Assembly: GCF_949628265.1 (NCBI RefSeq)
Contig: NC_088787.1
Span: 9,600,501 to 9,664,500, forward strand
Length of the DNA stretch: 64,000 bases
Origin: Cloeon dipterum
Taxonomy: Eukaryota > Arthropoda > Insecta > Ephemeroptera > Baetidae
Direction: 5' to 3'
Of this stretch, positions 1 through 13,452 are shown one piece after another. A model generated the notes under the pieces. The model made no database searches. It was given only the letters and a program-made list of their open reading frames with translations, and was not told where the DNA came from. How positions within the stretch are numbered: position 1 is the stretch's first letter; every line of letters starts with the position of its first letter. A program made the position numbers and the translations under genes.

Positions 1-281
1 GATCCAGGCTGGAAAAATGCCTGTTTTCTAAATAGACATGTTTTCACCAGGCGTGCCTGTCACGATTATCATTATGTTTACTGTACTAACAAGAAATATC
101 ATTGTAAGGCCGGTTTCGATTGCAAATGTGTATACTGTGATGAATATGTGAAGTTCTACCACTTTTTGGAATGCAAGAAGATCCCATTGACTCTCATGCG
201 TGCTAGTGTACTGTAATATTTATGCATGTCTATGTCTGTTGTACACCATTGGTGTTTCTTTAAATAAATATAATATTAATT
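1..281 (+). mobile_element. LINE 3' end, 5'-truncated by window edge
   Basis: Frame 1 is open from base 1 to a TAA at 214-216, without a start codon. It encodes the C-terminal tail of a non-LTR retrotransposon polyprotein: a Cys/His cluster of the form C-x2-C then YHFL-x-C (CVYCDEYVKFYHFLEC). The second copy near 14.5 kb has the matching CQFCDESGIDMYHFLNC. After the stop both copies share TGTTGTACACC-x-TTGGTGT, which can fold into a five-pair hairpin (243-247 with 251-255), followed by an A/T-rich short-repeat tail. Such a 3' hairpin plus short repeats is typical of L2/CR1-like LINEs; the clade assignment is inference. Only the last 71 codons are inside the window. Confidence 0.72.
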
Positions 282-3200
282 TTCTTAAGTCCCGCAACGC
301 ATAAATTAAAATCGTGTAATTTTGCGAAAGATTGATTCTCGTCTCGGGTTGAATAATTTTCAAAGAGCATCCTCCTCTGAAATTAAAAAAATATATATAG
401 ATATATTTTTATTTCTCTACTGGTATTTTCAAAAACTGGATAAAGCAAGAAATTATATGATTGTTTAATAATATATTTTGTTGGATTTGAAACTAAAATC
501 TATTTCGTATTAATATTCCCGGTAAAAAACAGGCGTGTCTTCATCGGTTTTATATAAATCTTAAATGAGGAACAATTTATCGAAATAATATTTCAGCTAC
601 AGATCTCTTGAGACGGCCAGAATGATCGCTTTACGGACGCTGTACTCATTTCAGAGTAAAATTGAATTTATTTTCAAGTTGAATGCTTCGATTCACTTTT
701 CTCTTATGCAAAGCAAAAAAACCAATAGCCAAGCATCAGTTCCCAGTGGTCAGCTGTCTGGAAATTGCGCGATTTGTCGGTCGATTATCCTAATGAAATA
801 TGGAGTGCAGCAGTGCGCGGTACACACACACACGGCGGGGGTCAGTGCTCCGCGGCGGGCAAGGTCAGCACTGCACTACGTACTCGGGTATCTCACTGCT
901 CCACGCGCATATTTATGCATAAAATTACGCTGCAGCCGCCATAAATACTTCACTTGCGGGCTCGTTATTCTCGACGCGAATTTATTTACGCCGGGGCCGT
1001 CCGCCGCGCGAGGAAAATAAATTTCAGGATCATCTACGCGCGGCCGGGGCGTGTTTGGCATTCGTACGTCCGCTCACACACACACATGTTCGTACGTCTC
1101 TTTAATTCTGCTCTAAATCGTACGTTAGTGGCAGGGCAAACACGGCTCTGATGTGCCGAGAGTTGTGTTCCCATCGCTTATATCGCCGCTTGTCGCACCA
1201 ATTCCGCCATTGATGTCAGCGAGCGTGCTGCTCACTCAGCCAGTTAAACGCGTAACTCAAGATACTTGATGCTCTTAGTCAGCCTGTTATAAAATAACTA
1301 AATAAAAGTAGTTTTTTTAAAAAGAATACTCTATAATGTTTATTAAAATTTTTAGATGATAAAATTTTAATTTTTAAATGTTTTAATATTGTTTGTATTC
1401 ATTTTTATTTAATAATAAAATATAATTTTTGGCTAATTACAGTTATGATATTTATTTAATTTAAAAACGCTTCATGTTGATAATTTTAAAAATATTAAAA
1501 TAAATTAACCACCCTGGATCATCAGAAAGGTTTAAAATCCAACAGATTATTGGAAGGGTAGTACAAGCCTAGGCAAGATAAATTTCAGACATTGTTGCTA
1601 AAATTAAGAAATTGAAGAGAAATCTCAATGAGCAAACAAAAAAGTTATACATTTTGCTCTGTTTGCAGTAAAATTTGAATAAAATTACGACAAAACTGCA
1701 CGTTTTCCTAATAAAAAAAATCCCCTAAGCTTGACACGCGTTCAAAATGACCTTTTTAAAAATTTTACAGCCTAGTACAAGCTTATTTTGAAAGGAACAG
1801 TAGAATATTCTGCGCGCGATTTGCTCACGAGATAATTTTTTACTGCTTTGCCCGCAGTCGCAGAAGCAATCTCCGCGGAGCGACCTTAAAGCCTACCTAC
1901 ACAGGTATTCTGGATATAATTATAGACGCATTATCGGACTTGTCCCTCTCTCTCTCTCTCTCTCGACTTGTCAACATTAACTCCTGCAAAGACGAAACAA
2001 AGCTAATGGCCGCGCATTAATAACGCAGACCTCTAATGGCTCCTGACTAACAATTAGTGTTTTGCTATCTCGCGACGCAAGGGCCGTGCGGAAAACATTT
2101 TTTTCTTTGCAAATTGAATAATTCGATAAATATGTTTGTTTATTTGTTATTCATGAACTAATTTTGAAGCTTCGGATGAGTTGAGTAACAAGTAATAAAA
2201 TCTACTACAACTTGATTTAAAAATTTACATACGCGTCAATTTTGTGAATTACGCCTGTTTTCTGAGCAAAATCTCATGTGTGAAAATTAAATAATTGTAA
2301 ATGCTGTATAGTTCAATGAATATTCACTGCTAGTTTAAAAAAATGGAATTAAAAAAATTAAAAAGAAATCTAGGCAATTATTTCTAGGGTGGTTTTTGTT
2401 GGACCACATGCAACGGCTTCTCAGCCAATTAGCATATTCAGTGCTTCATTTTTAGTGGTATAATCAACACATATTACTCTTCAGACCAATATAAATGACA
2501 TGAAATATTTTTAATTATTTCTATGGAAATCTGATATCACGATTTTTCCCGAAAAAAAATAATAAAAAATATTTCCTGCACACGGAGACCGGTAAAACAA
2601 ATCTTAATATTATTTTTAAAAACAAAAATACAGTTAGGAGAATAACAGGTCAGCAATTTTCTGAATCTTAACGACTGCCGAAGGTGTATGTAACAAAATG
2701 AAGATGGAGGATAATGCTTCACTTCCTTTTCAAAGGAAATTTATTGTCCCTTAACATTTAACCACGGCTGATGTATCCACATTGCGGATGGAGAACAGGT
2801 TCGGCACTTGAAATAAATGAAATGGGCCCGCTACCACACCCAGCACCACCGCCGCTTTACATATTTGCGCGCTTGCTTGCTCGCTCACCTGCATGCTCTC
2901 GCTCGGACCAGTTGAGCAGCAGTAACGTAATTGGGGCCGTAAATTGCGCGCGAGCCGCCGCGCGTTTTTGGCACATGGGCATACCGTGTGTGTGTGTGTT
3001 GTGTGTGAGTGTGAGTGTGCGGTGCGACCAACTGCTGCAGCGTTTAATGAACCCGCTGCTGCTGGTGCCGAAGTGAAGAGTACACACACATCTTCATTGC
3101 TCACGCTACCTCTTATTCGTTTGCCAGCCTGATAGCCGCGTTTCAGATTTCAGTTTCGAGAGCCCACTTAAAATTTCGGCTAAGCTCGATTTTCAGTTCG

Positions 3201-4539
3201 AGATGGAAAGGGAAACAACACGTGACCATACGGTGAATTTTAAATTTTTAAAGCTGAGATTTCGTGAAAAACGATGTTTTTTTCTTAAATTTCAATTATA
3301 TATCTGAACTGAAAGAGTCTAAAAATTTCTTTAACCTTGACTTAATACAATTGTAAGGTAAAGAGCTAAAATAATCAAAATTTTACGCTTAAATTTCTTT
3401 CTAAAATAATAATGCATGCAAATCAAGCGGTGAGCTCCGTCTCCTGATTGAAAATCAAGATTCATTTCGCAAGGAGGAAAATTTACCTCATAATTAGCAC
3501 GCCGTTGGATAGATAAATAATCAAAAATATTATACGTTTTAAAAAATGGACCATTTGTAACGCTGGGCTAAAAATGCAAATTAATATTGTTCATTTTTGC
3601 CAAGTAAAGATATCCACCAAATTAAATCAAACTTATCTTGAATAAGGTATTGATTTAATGTAATTACACAATACTTTTGGGGTCATGTTGTCGGTATCAG
3701 CAATAAAGAGTCGGAAATTTAGCTCAAGAAAGTTTAGAGCCAGAAACGGCGATTGCTTTTATGGCGAGTGTGACGTCAGTGGCTTGGCAGAGAAGAGTAA
3801 AAAGATACATCATTTGCAAACCTTAATCAAAAGGTAATCCATCACGTATTGAAACATGTATATCAATAAAATTAAATTCATCCATTAACTTATTCTTAAT
3901 TAGCTACATAAAAGGTATAAGAATTAAGAGAAAATTATCATTATTAAATTTTGAAAACTGGGGGCGTTGGCCGGCATGTTTCAGAATTATAAATTATCCT
4001 CATCAATTTCACGCAAGAGGTCCATTTCATGACGGTCCTGCAGCAAAAAGGCTCTTATCGGGCAGACATTATTTGAGCCTTGCGAAAAAAAATGTGTTTT
4101 GACGGAGAGAATCGCACTAAGTTATCAATATTTCATGCAGCTCACATCAGCGCAGGCAGGCAAGAGCGCGCAAAAGGGTTTCGAAGGACGACGTGCAGAG
4201 TAATAAATCAAAGGGGAAATGGACTAACTCGGTGACACATTCGAAATAGCGCGTGCAGTGATGAATTTATACGCGTGCCTTTCTTCGCCCCGCGCAGACA
4301 AGCAATTTGTTCTGCACCACGACGACGACGACGACTGTATTTGCATTGCTTATCCGTTTTACTCGCAGCGCTCCCGGCACATTTTCCGCCTTTTGACGCT
4401 TTTCACATGAATACGAGTATCCTACAGAGTGCAAATTTTCTTCCAGTTCTCTTGGCAAATAGAAATTTTCTATTGCTGAAGTAGCAGATTTAAATCGTAT
4501 TTTTTGCATTGTGAATTTTATCAGTGTTATTCAATTTAA
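282..4539. other. Gene-free stretch with GC-rich patches
   Basis: No convincing exon is visible. AT-rich DNA is interrupted by GC-rich patches at about 780-1250 and 2820-3130, where short open frames occur on both strands without family resemblance. A (TC)n run lies at about 1946-1964 and a TG-rich run at about 2988-3020. A perfect cAMP-response-type octamer TGACGTCA lies at 3771-3778. A weak relic of the repeat core described for 4540-4944 may be present at about 3440-3530. The GC-rich patches could be regulatory DNA of a gene outside the window; nothing proves it. Confidence 0.4.
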
Positions 4540-4944
4540 AAGGATTGATACTGCAAAATCCTGGAAAATCCTTGTAGCCAATTTATGAATTCATCCCTTA
4601 GGAATCAGTTGAAGCCAGAGTTGACTGAAATATTTTAGAAAAGTGGCTGCAAATAAGTTTCAAATGGTGAGGACTGTCTCCTTACTTGAAATCTGATTTT
4701 ATTTCACAACAAAGAATTTCCCTAAAAGGTTTACACGCTGTTGGACAAATCTCGACGAGAGGAATCGAAATCTGCCAAGAAAATGGGGTCAAGCGCTGTA
4801 AATTTTGGAGAAAATTAAAATTTTTTCTGCATCAAGGTCCTTTTCTTATTGTTGCAATTTGTAGAACTAATTGTTTATCGATAAACTGCTTAATGCATCC
4901 AACAATTCAAGTAATTTTCAATTGCGACCCTGTATCGATCAATT
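4540..4944 (+). mobile_element. TTAA-flanked MITE, copy 1
   Basis: About 405 bp flanked by TTAA at 4536-4539 and 4945-4948. It starts AAGGATTGATACTGC, a diverged form of the family terminus AG(A/T)GGAATGATACTGG; the right terminus has decayed. Homology to the copies at 37507, 37907 and 49390 runs along the whole element, including the internal core GTTGGACAAATCTCGACGAG. A TTAA target duplication points to piggyBac-type mobilisation (inference). There is no transposase frame. Confidence 0.78.
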
Positions 4945-7900
4945 TTAATTTATTTTTTAATTAATTAGATAATTTATTTCATGCTGTTTCCAAACAAAAA
5001 AAAACATTTCTTACAAAATCATTTGGTTGTCGATTATTTTTCAACAATTCAAATAGTTTTCAACTGTCGCTTGTCGCCCTGAATCAAATAAAATGAATTT
5101 AATTTATATTAACTTCCTCTGTTCATCTTCTTGATGTGAATTTTCTGATGTAAAATTAGTTTTGCTTTATGCTTTATTAAAAATCATAAAATCGATTTTT
5201 CACCTCAACACTTCAACTTAAAGGTTATTTGCAGATCAAATTTCTAAACCAGCAAATCGCTCCCTAAATCACAAAGAAATTGCAATTAAAATTTAATTTC
5301 GCTATATTTTTAATTTAAAAAAAAATGTTAAGAGTTTTGAACCAAGGTTTAGAAGAATTAGAAGCCCCTTTTAAGAGGGCGTGAAGATGCCGAGCGCAAC
5401 ACCATCGTTTGACACTTTCTTAGTGCGCTCGTTTCCTCGACATTTTTCATATTTTCGAAAAATAAGGCGTACTAATGTGATGAAGTGGAGCAATTTGGCA
5501 GAGTGCGGCGTGACAGGCCCATTTTTAGCCATTCTTTTCTCGTTTGCTGAAAACAGCAACGACAGTAACACCTCCCAGAGCGACAGACACGTGTTTTGGA
5601 TTTGCCATTAATTTTTAACCGTTGCAAAGTGTTTTGTTGTCTTCTCCCTAGTGAATATTTCAGTTTTAGCCAAAGTTTTGCGGTGCTGAATAATTCAAAG
5701 TGACACTTTAGCTCTCAGTGTCGCGCGAAATTCTTGTATTTTGCGACATATGTGATGTGTATATACTTTCTTTTCTTCTTCTTTGTGTGTGTGAAGTTGT
5801 CCTCTTTCCTGACAGCTGCACGGTGAAATGAGAAAAACAAGATATTACATTTTTCGTCCGCGCGATTTGCTCGCTCTCAGCGCAGATAAAGCAGCAGCCA
5901 GCCAGCCAGCCGAGGGAGTGCAATTTTCTTGTACACTCTCTGCTTTTGACAAACCTTCTCTCTGGACGCGCCATACGCGAGTAAGAAAAAATGTGTTGGT
6001 ACTTGGGGCTGAGTGCTTGTCGAAATCTGTGCAACTCTATGCCTTTCGCCCACTCACTCAGCGCGACAGCTGCTCGCGAAAACTTCTTCTGCCTCAAAAG
6101 AAAAGTGGCTAAATCAAGAAGAGGATATGACATTTCTGTACATGCTTAAACAATATTGAGGAGAGAATTATTGCAAGTAATAGAGAGAAGTTGTGAAAGT
6201 TATTTTTTGCCAGTTATCCTTGTAAATAAATGTTTATGGAATTGATTTTAAATTCACCCCATTGTTATTAGCTTCTTAAGTCTTTTAATTATATTGCATG
6301 TTTTTAATTTATTTTATTTATATTTTAAAATAAAAAATTTACGATTCCGTTAATAAAATGTATTAATTTTTTCTATTATGCTTGTAATTATATAAAAAAA
6401 TACAATATAGACTTGGCGCATTCCAATTTAAATCAATTCTTCACTTCAATCTGATATTCTTTGTCACGATGGTTTTGTATTTAATTATTTCATATGAAGA
6501 TTCAATAATTAATAAACAAAATTAAAATCGTATTCGTTGGAGCTGTCCCCCAATGCGGTGTCAAGACTCGCATAATATATTGAAAATAAATTGAAGAAGA
6601 AAAATGAGCAGGCAAAGTGACGCAAAGCTCTTGAAATTCGCTGATCGCAAGAAGCTCTTGCAAGCGGCGCCTGATTTGCCTGCCTGTGTGTTATCGGCTT
6701 TTGAAACGATTTGTGTTCTGCTTGCACTCATGCTGAAGAGTCACCGATATGTACTTCTTGCACACTTAGTTTCCGTTACGTAACGCGCCCCGGCATTTTC
6801 TCAGGTGCTTGGCTTGTGCCCATCAGAACGTACATAATATCGCAACCTGTCACAACGTGAAACGCGTTGAGAGCGCGCTGCTTTTATATTGTTTCATGAG
6901 CCGCGCGCGCACTTGAAATGCAACACGACACGCATCTGCTTTTAGCCTCCATGTCAGCCGTGCACTTTTTCAATTATCTCCGATCATATCTCGCTGACGA
7001 AATGTTCCACGAGCCAATAAAATTCTTTTTTGTCCTCGTTTTATTAAAATGAAATGCCAGCCTTTTGCCGGCAAACAAAGCAATAAAAATTTACAACAAC
7101 TCGTATTTCGTTTGCTGTTCGCAGCATTTTTTTTTTTTTGCCGAGCGCGCGAGCGCGTTCGAAATATCACCGGATTTCTGCAAATTGGCAAATTGATTGC
7201 GCGCCAGTGTCTATATTTTCTCATTTGGCCAGCGCCGCTCCGCTGGTGTATGACTGCGCCGTGTCATTAGCAAACGAACCTACTCGACGGCAAATGATAC
7301 ATTGCAGCCATATTATGGCACTTCGTGATTTGCGTCTCTCTCCCGTAAATTATACAGCCCGTCGACTCCTGCCGACAGTTGTAAATTGGCGCTGACTGAC
7401 TGAGTCAACTTTCAAATATAAAAAACGGATATTAATCAGGCTGGGAAATTTGGGTGGTTGATTTTTTTTTCTGTGACTCCAAACGGCATGGGGTCATCAA
7501 GAGAGCAAGAATTTTTAGATATTTAAAAGAGATGCAGCTTAATAACCACCTTAAATCGTATAAATACAGTTTATAACCATCAAAATTATCTTAAATCATA
7601 AATAAAATACCAAATTTTGGCTTAAATGGTAGCGATTATTTCAAATTTTGAGACTTCTCCATTTTTTGACGTTTTTTTAATATTTTAGCCTCATTTAATG
7701 CTAGCTGCTGCCACAAATACATCAAAATGTTCATAATTATATCAATAATCAGCAACAAAATCTACTCAGAAAGAAAAGGGGGTTGAAAAAGATAATATTA
7801 AAATGTTAAAATACTTTATGCTAAGAAACAACCATTCTGCGTTTAAAATTTTCAGTTTCGATATTTTATAAACTATAGCAAAAGTTTGTCAAGAGTTAAA

Positions 7901-9201
7901 TTTATCCTGATGAATTGAAATGCCGAACATTTTCCAACGGGCTAACAAATGTCCTTGTCATGGGTTTCAAAGGTCCGTTCGTGTTGTAAAAAATCGTGTT
8001 ACAAGTTTTATTTTGCGATTTTTGAGGATTTTTCCGACACGCATTACTTGCAATTTTAAAGCAGATCGTAAATATTAAATATTCAATTTTTAACCACCAG
8101 AGTGAGAATTTTTAATTTAATTCTAGTGCCATCTAATTTCACCAAAAAAATTGAAGCACAAAAAAGAACTATAATTTTTTAATCACCGTACTGTTTGGTG
8201 CACAATATAACCATTTTTGGCATCCATTTCAGATAATGTGGAAAAATTGGTGTTTTTCCAGCTAGTAATTTGCTTAAAAAACATTTTTGCACATCACAAA
8301 ATCGGTGAACTCTGTTCATTATTGACATTCTAATTTCGGCTATTGCCCGAAGCCATTTTTTGAATATATAAAATTCTAAGAACATTGAAACACGTCATTT
8401 AACTAGAGAGATGAAGCATATTTTTTATAACTTTAAAAATATTTTTTTACAATTCTTGTAATTTTATGTTAAATTAAAAATGCATATTTAGTTAAAATAT
8501 TGGCAAATTTTGTATCAAAAACATTTTTGTTACTTTATAATGGATTTTTTGTTTATTAGAAATAGTTGAATGTTTATTATCTTTTAAATATGTAGTTGTA
8601 TTTTTTAATCTAATTAAATTTAAATATTCTGTTGACACCTTAAAAATTATATGGTCTTTAATAAGATTGATACTAATTTTTTCAAAGTGTTTTTATTTAG
8701 TACTATAAAAAAACCAAACATGTACATACATGCAGCATTGAAAGATGATATTGAAATGATTTAGATATAATTCTACTGCAGAGAAAACGTTATCTTAAAG
8801 TACCCAGTTCTAGTAGCAAGCGAGTAAACCATTTCTCGATGTGAAATAATTATGCAGATTCTAATCATGTTATCAAATTGAATGTATGATATTAGACAAC
8901 AATCAAACATCCTAGCAAATATCTTGGCAATATGGTGAAAATTGCTGATTGTGGGAGATTGGGATGGGACTAATTTTGACTTCATGATCCTATACCCTAA
9001 ACCACAAAAAAATTCTATTAATTTTATAATAATTAGGAATTGTTTCGAGTTTTTCACAAGAGGTGAATGGTATTGTACGAAAATAAAATGATTAAATTTT
9101 CTGAATCCAAGTAAAACGATTAAATTATTTCCAGTTTTATCCAATTTCAGGCATTTAATTTTTGGTTAAGATATTATTATTTTCTTTTGCTCTTTAGCTT
9201 C
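4945..9201. other. Gene-free stretch
   Basis: AT-rich sequence with scattered small open frames, the longest 141 codons on - at 5708-6133, none resembling a protein family or showing exon-like splice sites. GC-richer patches lie at about 5840-6100 and 6640-6960. A segment at about 5030-5100 again resembles the right part of the TTAA MITE. I see no RNA gene here. Confidence 0.4.
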
Positions 9202-9622
9202 TTTTTATCCCTGTCCTCGGAGCGGGAAGGGCGCGCACTGCACTAGCACGAATGCTGAAACCCGGGTGCCAATATTACCGCGAACGGATAACATGGGCGC
9301 ACCAGGCCGCACAGGGACCCAGCCCACTCAAGGCCCACCCAGCCCGCTTGTCTCCGCACCGAGGACTGCATTGAAACGCTAGACATTCGTCCCGTAAAGC
9401 CAAATCACGCATGCTGGAAAGGTGCAAACCAGCAAGTAGCGAGTCGGCGCCGGTGCGCCTCCCAGCCCGTTGAGCAATTTGAGCATTTCGAGTCACTAAA
9501 CTAACCACTTTTTGCCATCTCTGACATTGGGTGGCCAGTATTAGATCTCCCAACTGCTCAAATACCTCCCATTGCCTATAGACACTCCTGAGAATGCTTT
9601 AACAATGCGAGCCAACGGGCTG
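9202..9622 (-). repeat. GC-rich SINE-like retroposed repeat, copy 1
   Basis: About 420 bp of GC-rich sequence in AT-rich surroundings, nearly identical to 34544-34965. On the minus strand it begins near 9622 (GCCCGTTGGCTCGCATTG) and ends near 9202 in A-rich sequence, as a retroposed short element would. Copy 1 has about nine extra bases near 9340 relative to copy 2 and lacks the doubled GGACCGGA block. The minus-strand frame at 9275-9553 aligns with that of copy 2 and the indel is a multiple of three, but the frame hits a stop at its end. A possible tRNA-like A box (TGGCTCGCATTG) and weak B box (GCAGTTCGGAGATC in copy 2) are suggestive only. Confidence 0.72.
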
Positions 9623-10805
9623 GTTAGTTATTATTTATTAAAATTAAATTCACTTTCATTTTATAAAAAATCTATTAAAAAAATTATTAAATCACTAAAA
9701 CGAATTTTCCCGATGACCTGATACACTGGGGGGTTCTACTATAATTATTTCCTTGCGCAATTTATGAATTGCCACTCTCTGGTCGTACAAGCAAATGGAA
9801 AAGTCTCCAACATAGAATTTTCTCAAAATAGTTTTCATTAAAATTATCATTGAAATAAAACAGCTACTTTATTTAACACGGCTGTAAACATTCAAAACCG
9901 AAGGCGAGGAAGATGAGAAGTGCATTGCCGTTGATGTGCAAATAAATTTACGACCGCAACATCAGTGTCGAAACGCCTCTTATCACACCCATCGAGCTAT
10001 GGAGTACAGTAAGCCGCGCACATACACATACATTTGCGCAATCCGCCGCATACAGTAAATGCATTTTTACGTGCAGCCTGCTCGGTTAATAACACAGCAC
10101 GCATCCATCAGAGAAATGAACGCGCACTAATCTCGCCTCGCACATGCAGCACAGAGGCGATTTTATGCGGGCGCCGCGGCTGCAAAGGGCGTGCCTCCGA
10201 GTGGGATGCTGGCTGCTCCGGCGATAACGCACGCAATTCGGTTCGGTATATTTGTGACCCACTTCGTCATCATCGGGAAACACGCTCAAGTTGAATACAA
10301 TTAATCCTGTGCAGAGCGTGAAATTTTCGATTGCGATCGTTGCCACGCACTGGATCAAGGTCAACACCCACTCTGTTGCACAATTTGCATGCAGATAGTA
10401 GCGAAACGTGCGATTGAAAATACTAGAACCCGTTTTGCTACTTTGCTATTGTGTTGTAATCTAGTTTGGCGTTTTTGATCGTTCTGGCCTCGGTCGTTAA
10501 AGAAACATTAAAAATTAATTTTTGGTACATGACACATGACTTATGAAGATAGAATTTATTTTATATTTCCAGCAATATTTCAGGGGCTTCCTGTCCCATC
10601 TGAGCCTCCTATTTCCGTTATCCTTGACCAACAGCTGAAACTCTATTGAAGCAGAAATTTTTAGTATCCTTTACAAAATAATGATGAATAGCTTGCTTTC
10701 CGTCGAGGAAGCTGCATTTAATTTCAACAGGAAACATTAAAAAATGTAAAAATTCTTTACAAGACTTCTAGTTCAATTTCGAACAACCGTGTAGAACAGC
10801 ATAAT
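9623..10805. other. Gene-free stretch
   Basis: No gene seen. A GC-richer patch at about 9960-10290 has short overlapping open frames on both strands that look like chance frames. Confidence 0.4.
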
Positions 10806-11634
10806 CAGGGTTGCATTTGCTTAGGGTTTTTTACCACTCAATTTTTAACCAATTTCTTACGCAAGAATTGAATTTTGTCCATTTTTCCTCTGGGAAAATT
10901 TTAAATTTGCGGGCAGTGGTCCAAATTTCCTCAACGGAGCAGATTTTTCTTTTAAATTGCCATTTTTTGCCTGATTTTCTAGAAAAATGTCTTTCTCTGA
11001 CGATTTTTCAAGTAGGGGTCACGAGCAAATAATTAGAAAATTAATCAAAAATGGCCTGGTAAAAACGGAAATTTTTTTACTACTGTACTGCATTTAAAAA
11101 ATGCGGGCTTTCTGCGCCCCTGAACATAATAAAGATTTATCACAGCTTTTTATAAAATGTCCCAAATTGATCCTAATTTTTTGTCACCCCTAGAAAGGTT
11201 AGCAAGAACTGGGAGCCGGCCTTTTGCACAAACAGGTATGTTTTCAAACGAAATATCAATTTATTGAATTAACTACTGCCAAGGGTTGCAAAAATCCCGC
11301 ATTTTTAAAAAAAAATGCAGGGCAGTGGTAAAAAATGTGTTCCATTTTTACCATTTTCTTGCAGGCAATGTTTTCACCTTTTTTTTCAAAAATTTTCTAA
11401 TTATTAGCCTTTAACCTCGACTTGAAAAATTATCAGAGATAAATTTTTGGAGAAATTGAGGCAGCAAAATGGCAATTTAAAAGAAAATATCTGCACAGTG
11501 GAGGAAATTTTGAGCACTCCGACCAAAATTTTAAATTTTCACAAAAGAAAAATTGAACAAATTTATTTCTTGCAAAATGCAATTCTTGCTCAAGAAATTG
11601 GTAAAAATTGAGATGGTATGCAAATGCAACCCTG
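10806..11634. mobile_element. Foldback element, hAT-like termini
   Basis: A long inverted repeat of about 830 bp. The left end CAGGGTTGCATTTGC (10806-10820) is repeated in reverse complement at 11620-11634, and the similarity continues inward for about 280 bp on each side (roughly 10806-11090 against 11350-11634). The arms have diverged. The CAGGGTTGC terminus resembles hAT-superfamily ends, but I find no convincing 8-bp target duplication. No transposase is encoded. Confidence 0.8.
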
Positions 11635-13205
11635 ACCTACGATAGTATTTTTAGCATTTGAAATTAATTATTTCAAATATGAAAGGAAATAATTTTAGCT
11701 TTTAGTATACAATTATTATAATAGGAAATTTTAATTACATGGAAATTCGATTTGCGGGGTTGTCGATTCATTGATCGTTTCTCTATTTATTTGCACTCCG
11801 AGATGAGTGCAGGCTGACGCTAATTCAAAATTCTCTGCAGCTACATAATACTGTATGGCTATGAATTTTGTTTTATTTGATCAGACGCCTGCGGGATCGA
11901 AACAGCTGCTGCACAACACAAGAGAATATATGTTTTATATATCATTTTTCCTCTATTTTTCATTTCTTCAAACCAGTCGAACGAGTCAATATAATTACAG
12001 ATTAATTTTTAGCCTTTCATTCCTCGTTGTTTGCCTGCAGTGGGAGTGTAAAATCAATATAAATTCAGACATACTTTCCCTTTGCTTCGAGTGCAACGCC
12101 AACTTTTCAACCCGAATCGCTAATGGGAACAGCGACAAAAAAATATACGCTGATCCCCTCGTTTTCCGAGCTGCGCGAGTTTTTGCGGCCGGAGCGAGTC
12201 TGCGGCCAAGTGGCGGCGCGCGAGGAAAGGTTTTGCCCTCGCACAGCGGCAAAAAGCGCTGCGCTGAAGTGCATTCGCGCGTCGTTTACATAACATCGAG
12301 AGCAGTGGCGCGCGTGTACAATAACCAGGGAGTGATTACCAAGCTAGCAAACGCGTCGGAATAAAATAATGCAAAGTGAGTTCATCCAGCGCGCGAGATC
12401 TGTTGCCGTTGCGGCACTGGGTGATGCCCACCGCGGTGTCACCTTCTGCCAGCGGCAACCTGAGACACAGTGCCGCTCAAAAACGAGAGCGATATTCATC
12501 CACGCAGCGACATAATTGACGGTTTCAAGTTTGAGGATTAATAATCTGGTGACACGTTACGAAAATTGAGATATTTTTTTATTTTCAAAGCAGCATTTGC
12601 TTTTTTGGGCGCTGTCTGTGCCAACAAATAATTTTAAATTGGAAAATATATATTATTAGAACTAATTGCACTTTCCATTTTAAAATTCTTTCAGAGAACT
12701 TATGGAAAATTAATATTGTATTTTAATTTAGCTGTCTAATTTGTAATGAAGCATTTAAAAATATTAATTCGTCAGTATCAATCAATTTCGGCCATTTTAG
12801 TCTAATTTTTTGATAAAATAAATATAGTTTGAAATTGGAACCAATGGAATACACAATAATTAAATTGATTAATAATCATGATACACATTTTGTTTTATTG
12901 AATTTGGACTTGGAGATCTTATAAAAACATAATTATTATGAATTACATTTATTTTTTGCACTATCCATAATTGACGATTACTGCACACAAATTTTCTTTC
13001 CATTATTGAAATCTTTAATATCATTATGAACATTTTGATATTTGATACGATAAAATTAATTTTTTTTAATCTCAAATATCGAGCTTGGATTTCCTCAAAA
13101 TTAAAACATTCATACAATCAGCAGCTTACTTCCCTCCTTTTAAAAAGCAATAAATGCTGGGCCTGAAATAAGCCGCAGTGTCCCTGTTCTGTTCATAGCG
13201 TGGAT
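11635..13205. other. Gene-free stretch with a structured GC patch
   Basis: The longest open frame in the window (169 codons, 11855-12364 +) lies here. Its sequence is low-complexity and has no family resemblance, so I do not call it a gene. The GC-rich part 12170-12480 contains interleaved inverted repeats (listed separately). The rest is AT-rich. Confidence 0.4.
12402..12476. repeat. Interleaved inverted repeats (pseudoknot-like)
   Basis: GTTGCCG (12402-12408) pairs with CGGCAAC (12453-12459). GCGGCACTG (12411-12419) pairs with CAGTGCCGC (12468-12476). The order is 1a-2a-1b-2b, so the two perfect stems interleave as in an H-type pseudoknot. As DNA it could also be the remains of two overlapping inverted repeats. 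Transcription is not shown. Confidence 0.5.
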
Positions 13206-13452
13206 AAGCGGGGGCCAGATGTGCGATAAAATTGGTTCCCACTGCGCAGATCCAAGATGGCGTCTGAATGTGGGAAACAAAAAGCTCTCTTTGGATTGCC
13301 GTACGAGTGCCAAGAGTTTGTTTTTACGATCCAAAAGACACAATTAGTTAAGAGTAATGCAAATTATGTCACAATATTGACGAAAATTTTTATCTTCACG
13401 TGACCGTTTTTTCGCGCCATACGCCACCGGAACCCATATTTGGATCCCGCTG
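13206..13452 (+). mobile_element. hAT-like MITE, copy 1
   Basis: A 247-bp element flanked by a perfect 8-bp target duplication GCGTGGAT (13198-13205 and 13453-13460). The left end AAGCGGGGGCCAGATGTGCG is a one-base variant of the family terminus CAGCGGGG(G/T)(C/T)CAG, and the right end is GGATCCCGCTG. The body is almost identical to 26603-26877 and to the reverse complement of 45494-45741. An 8-bp duplication with CAG-type ends is the hallmark of hAT elements. It is non-autonomous. Confidence 0.92.

Noticed and set aside
5708..6133. 141-codon frame on the minus strand
   Set aside because: No family resemblance; overlaps a similar-length frame on the other strand, as expected by chance in a GC-richer patch.
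11855..12364. 169-codon open frame, the longest in the gene-free part
   Set aside because: Composition shifts within the frame from AT-rich to GC-rich noncoding-like sequence, with no domain, signal or splice support.
13140..13343. Minus-strand frame with apparent protein conservation to 45544-45726
   Set aside because: The similarity comes from the hAT-like MITE copies, not from a protein.
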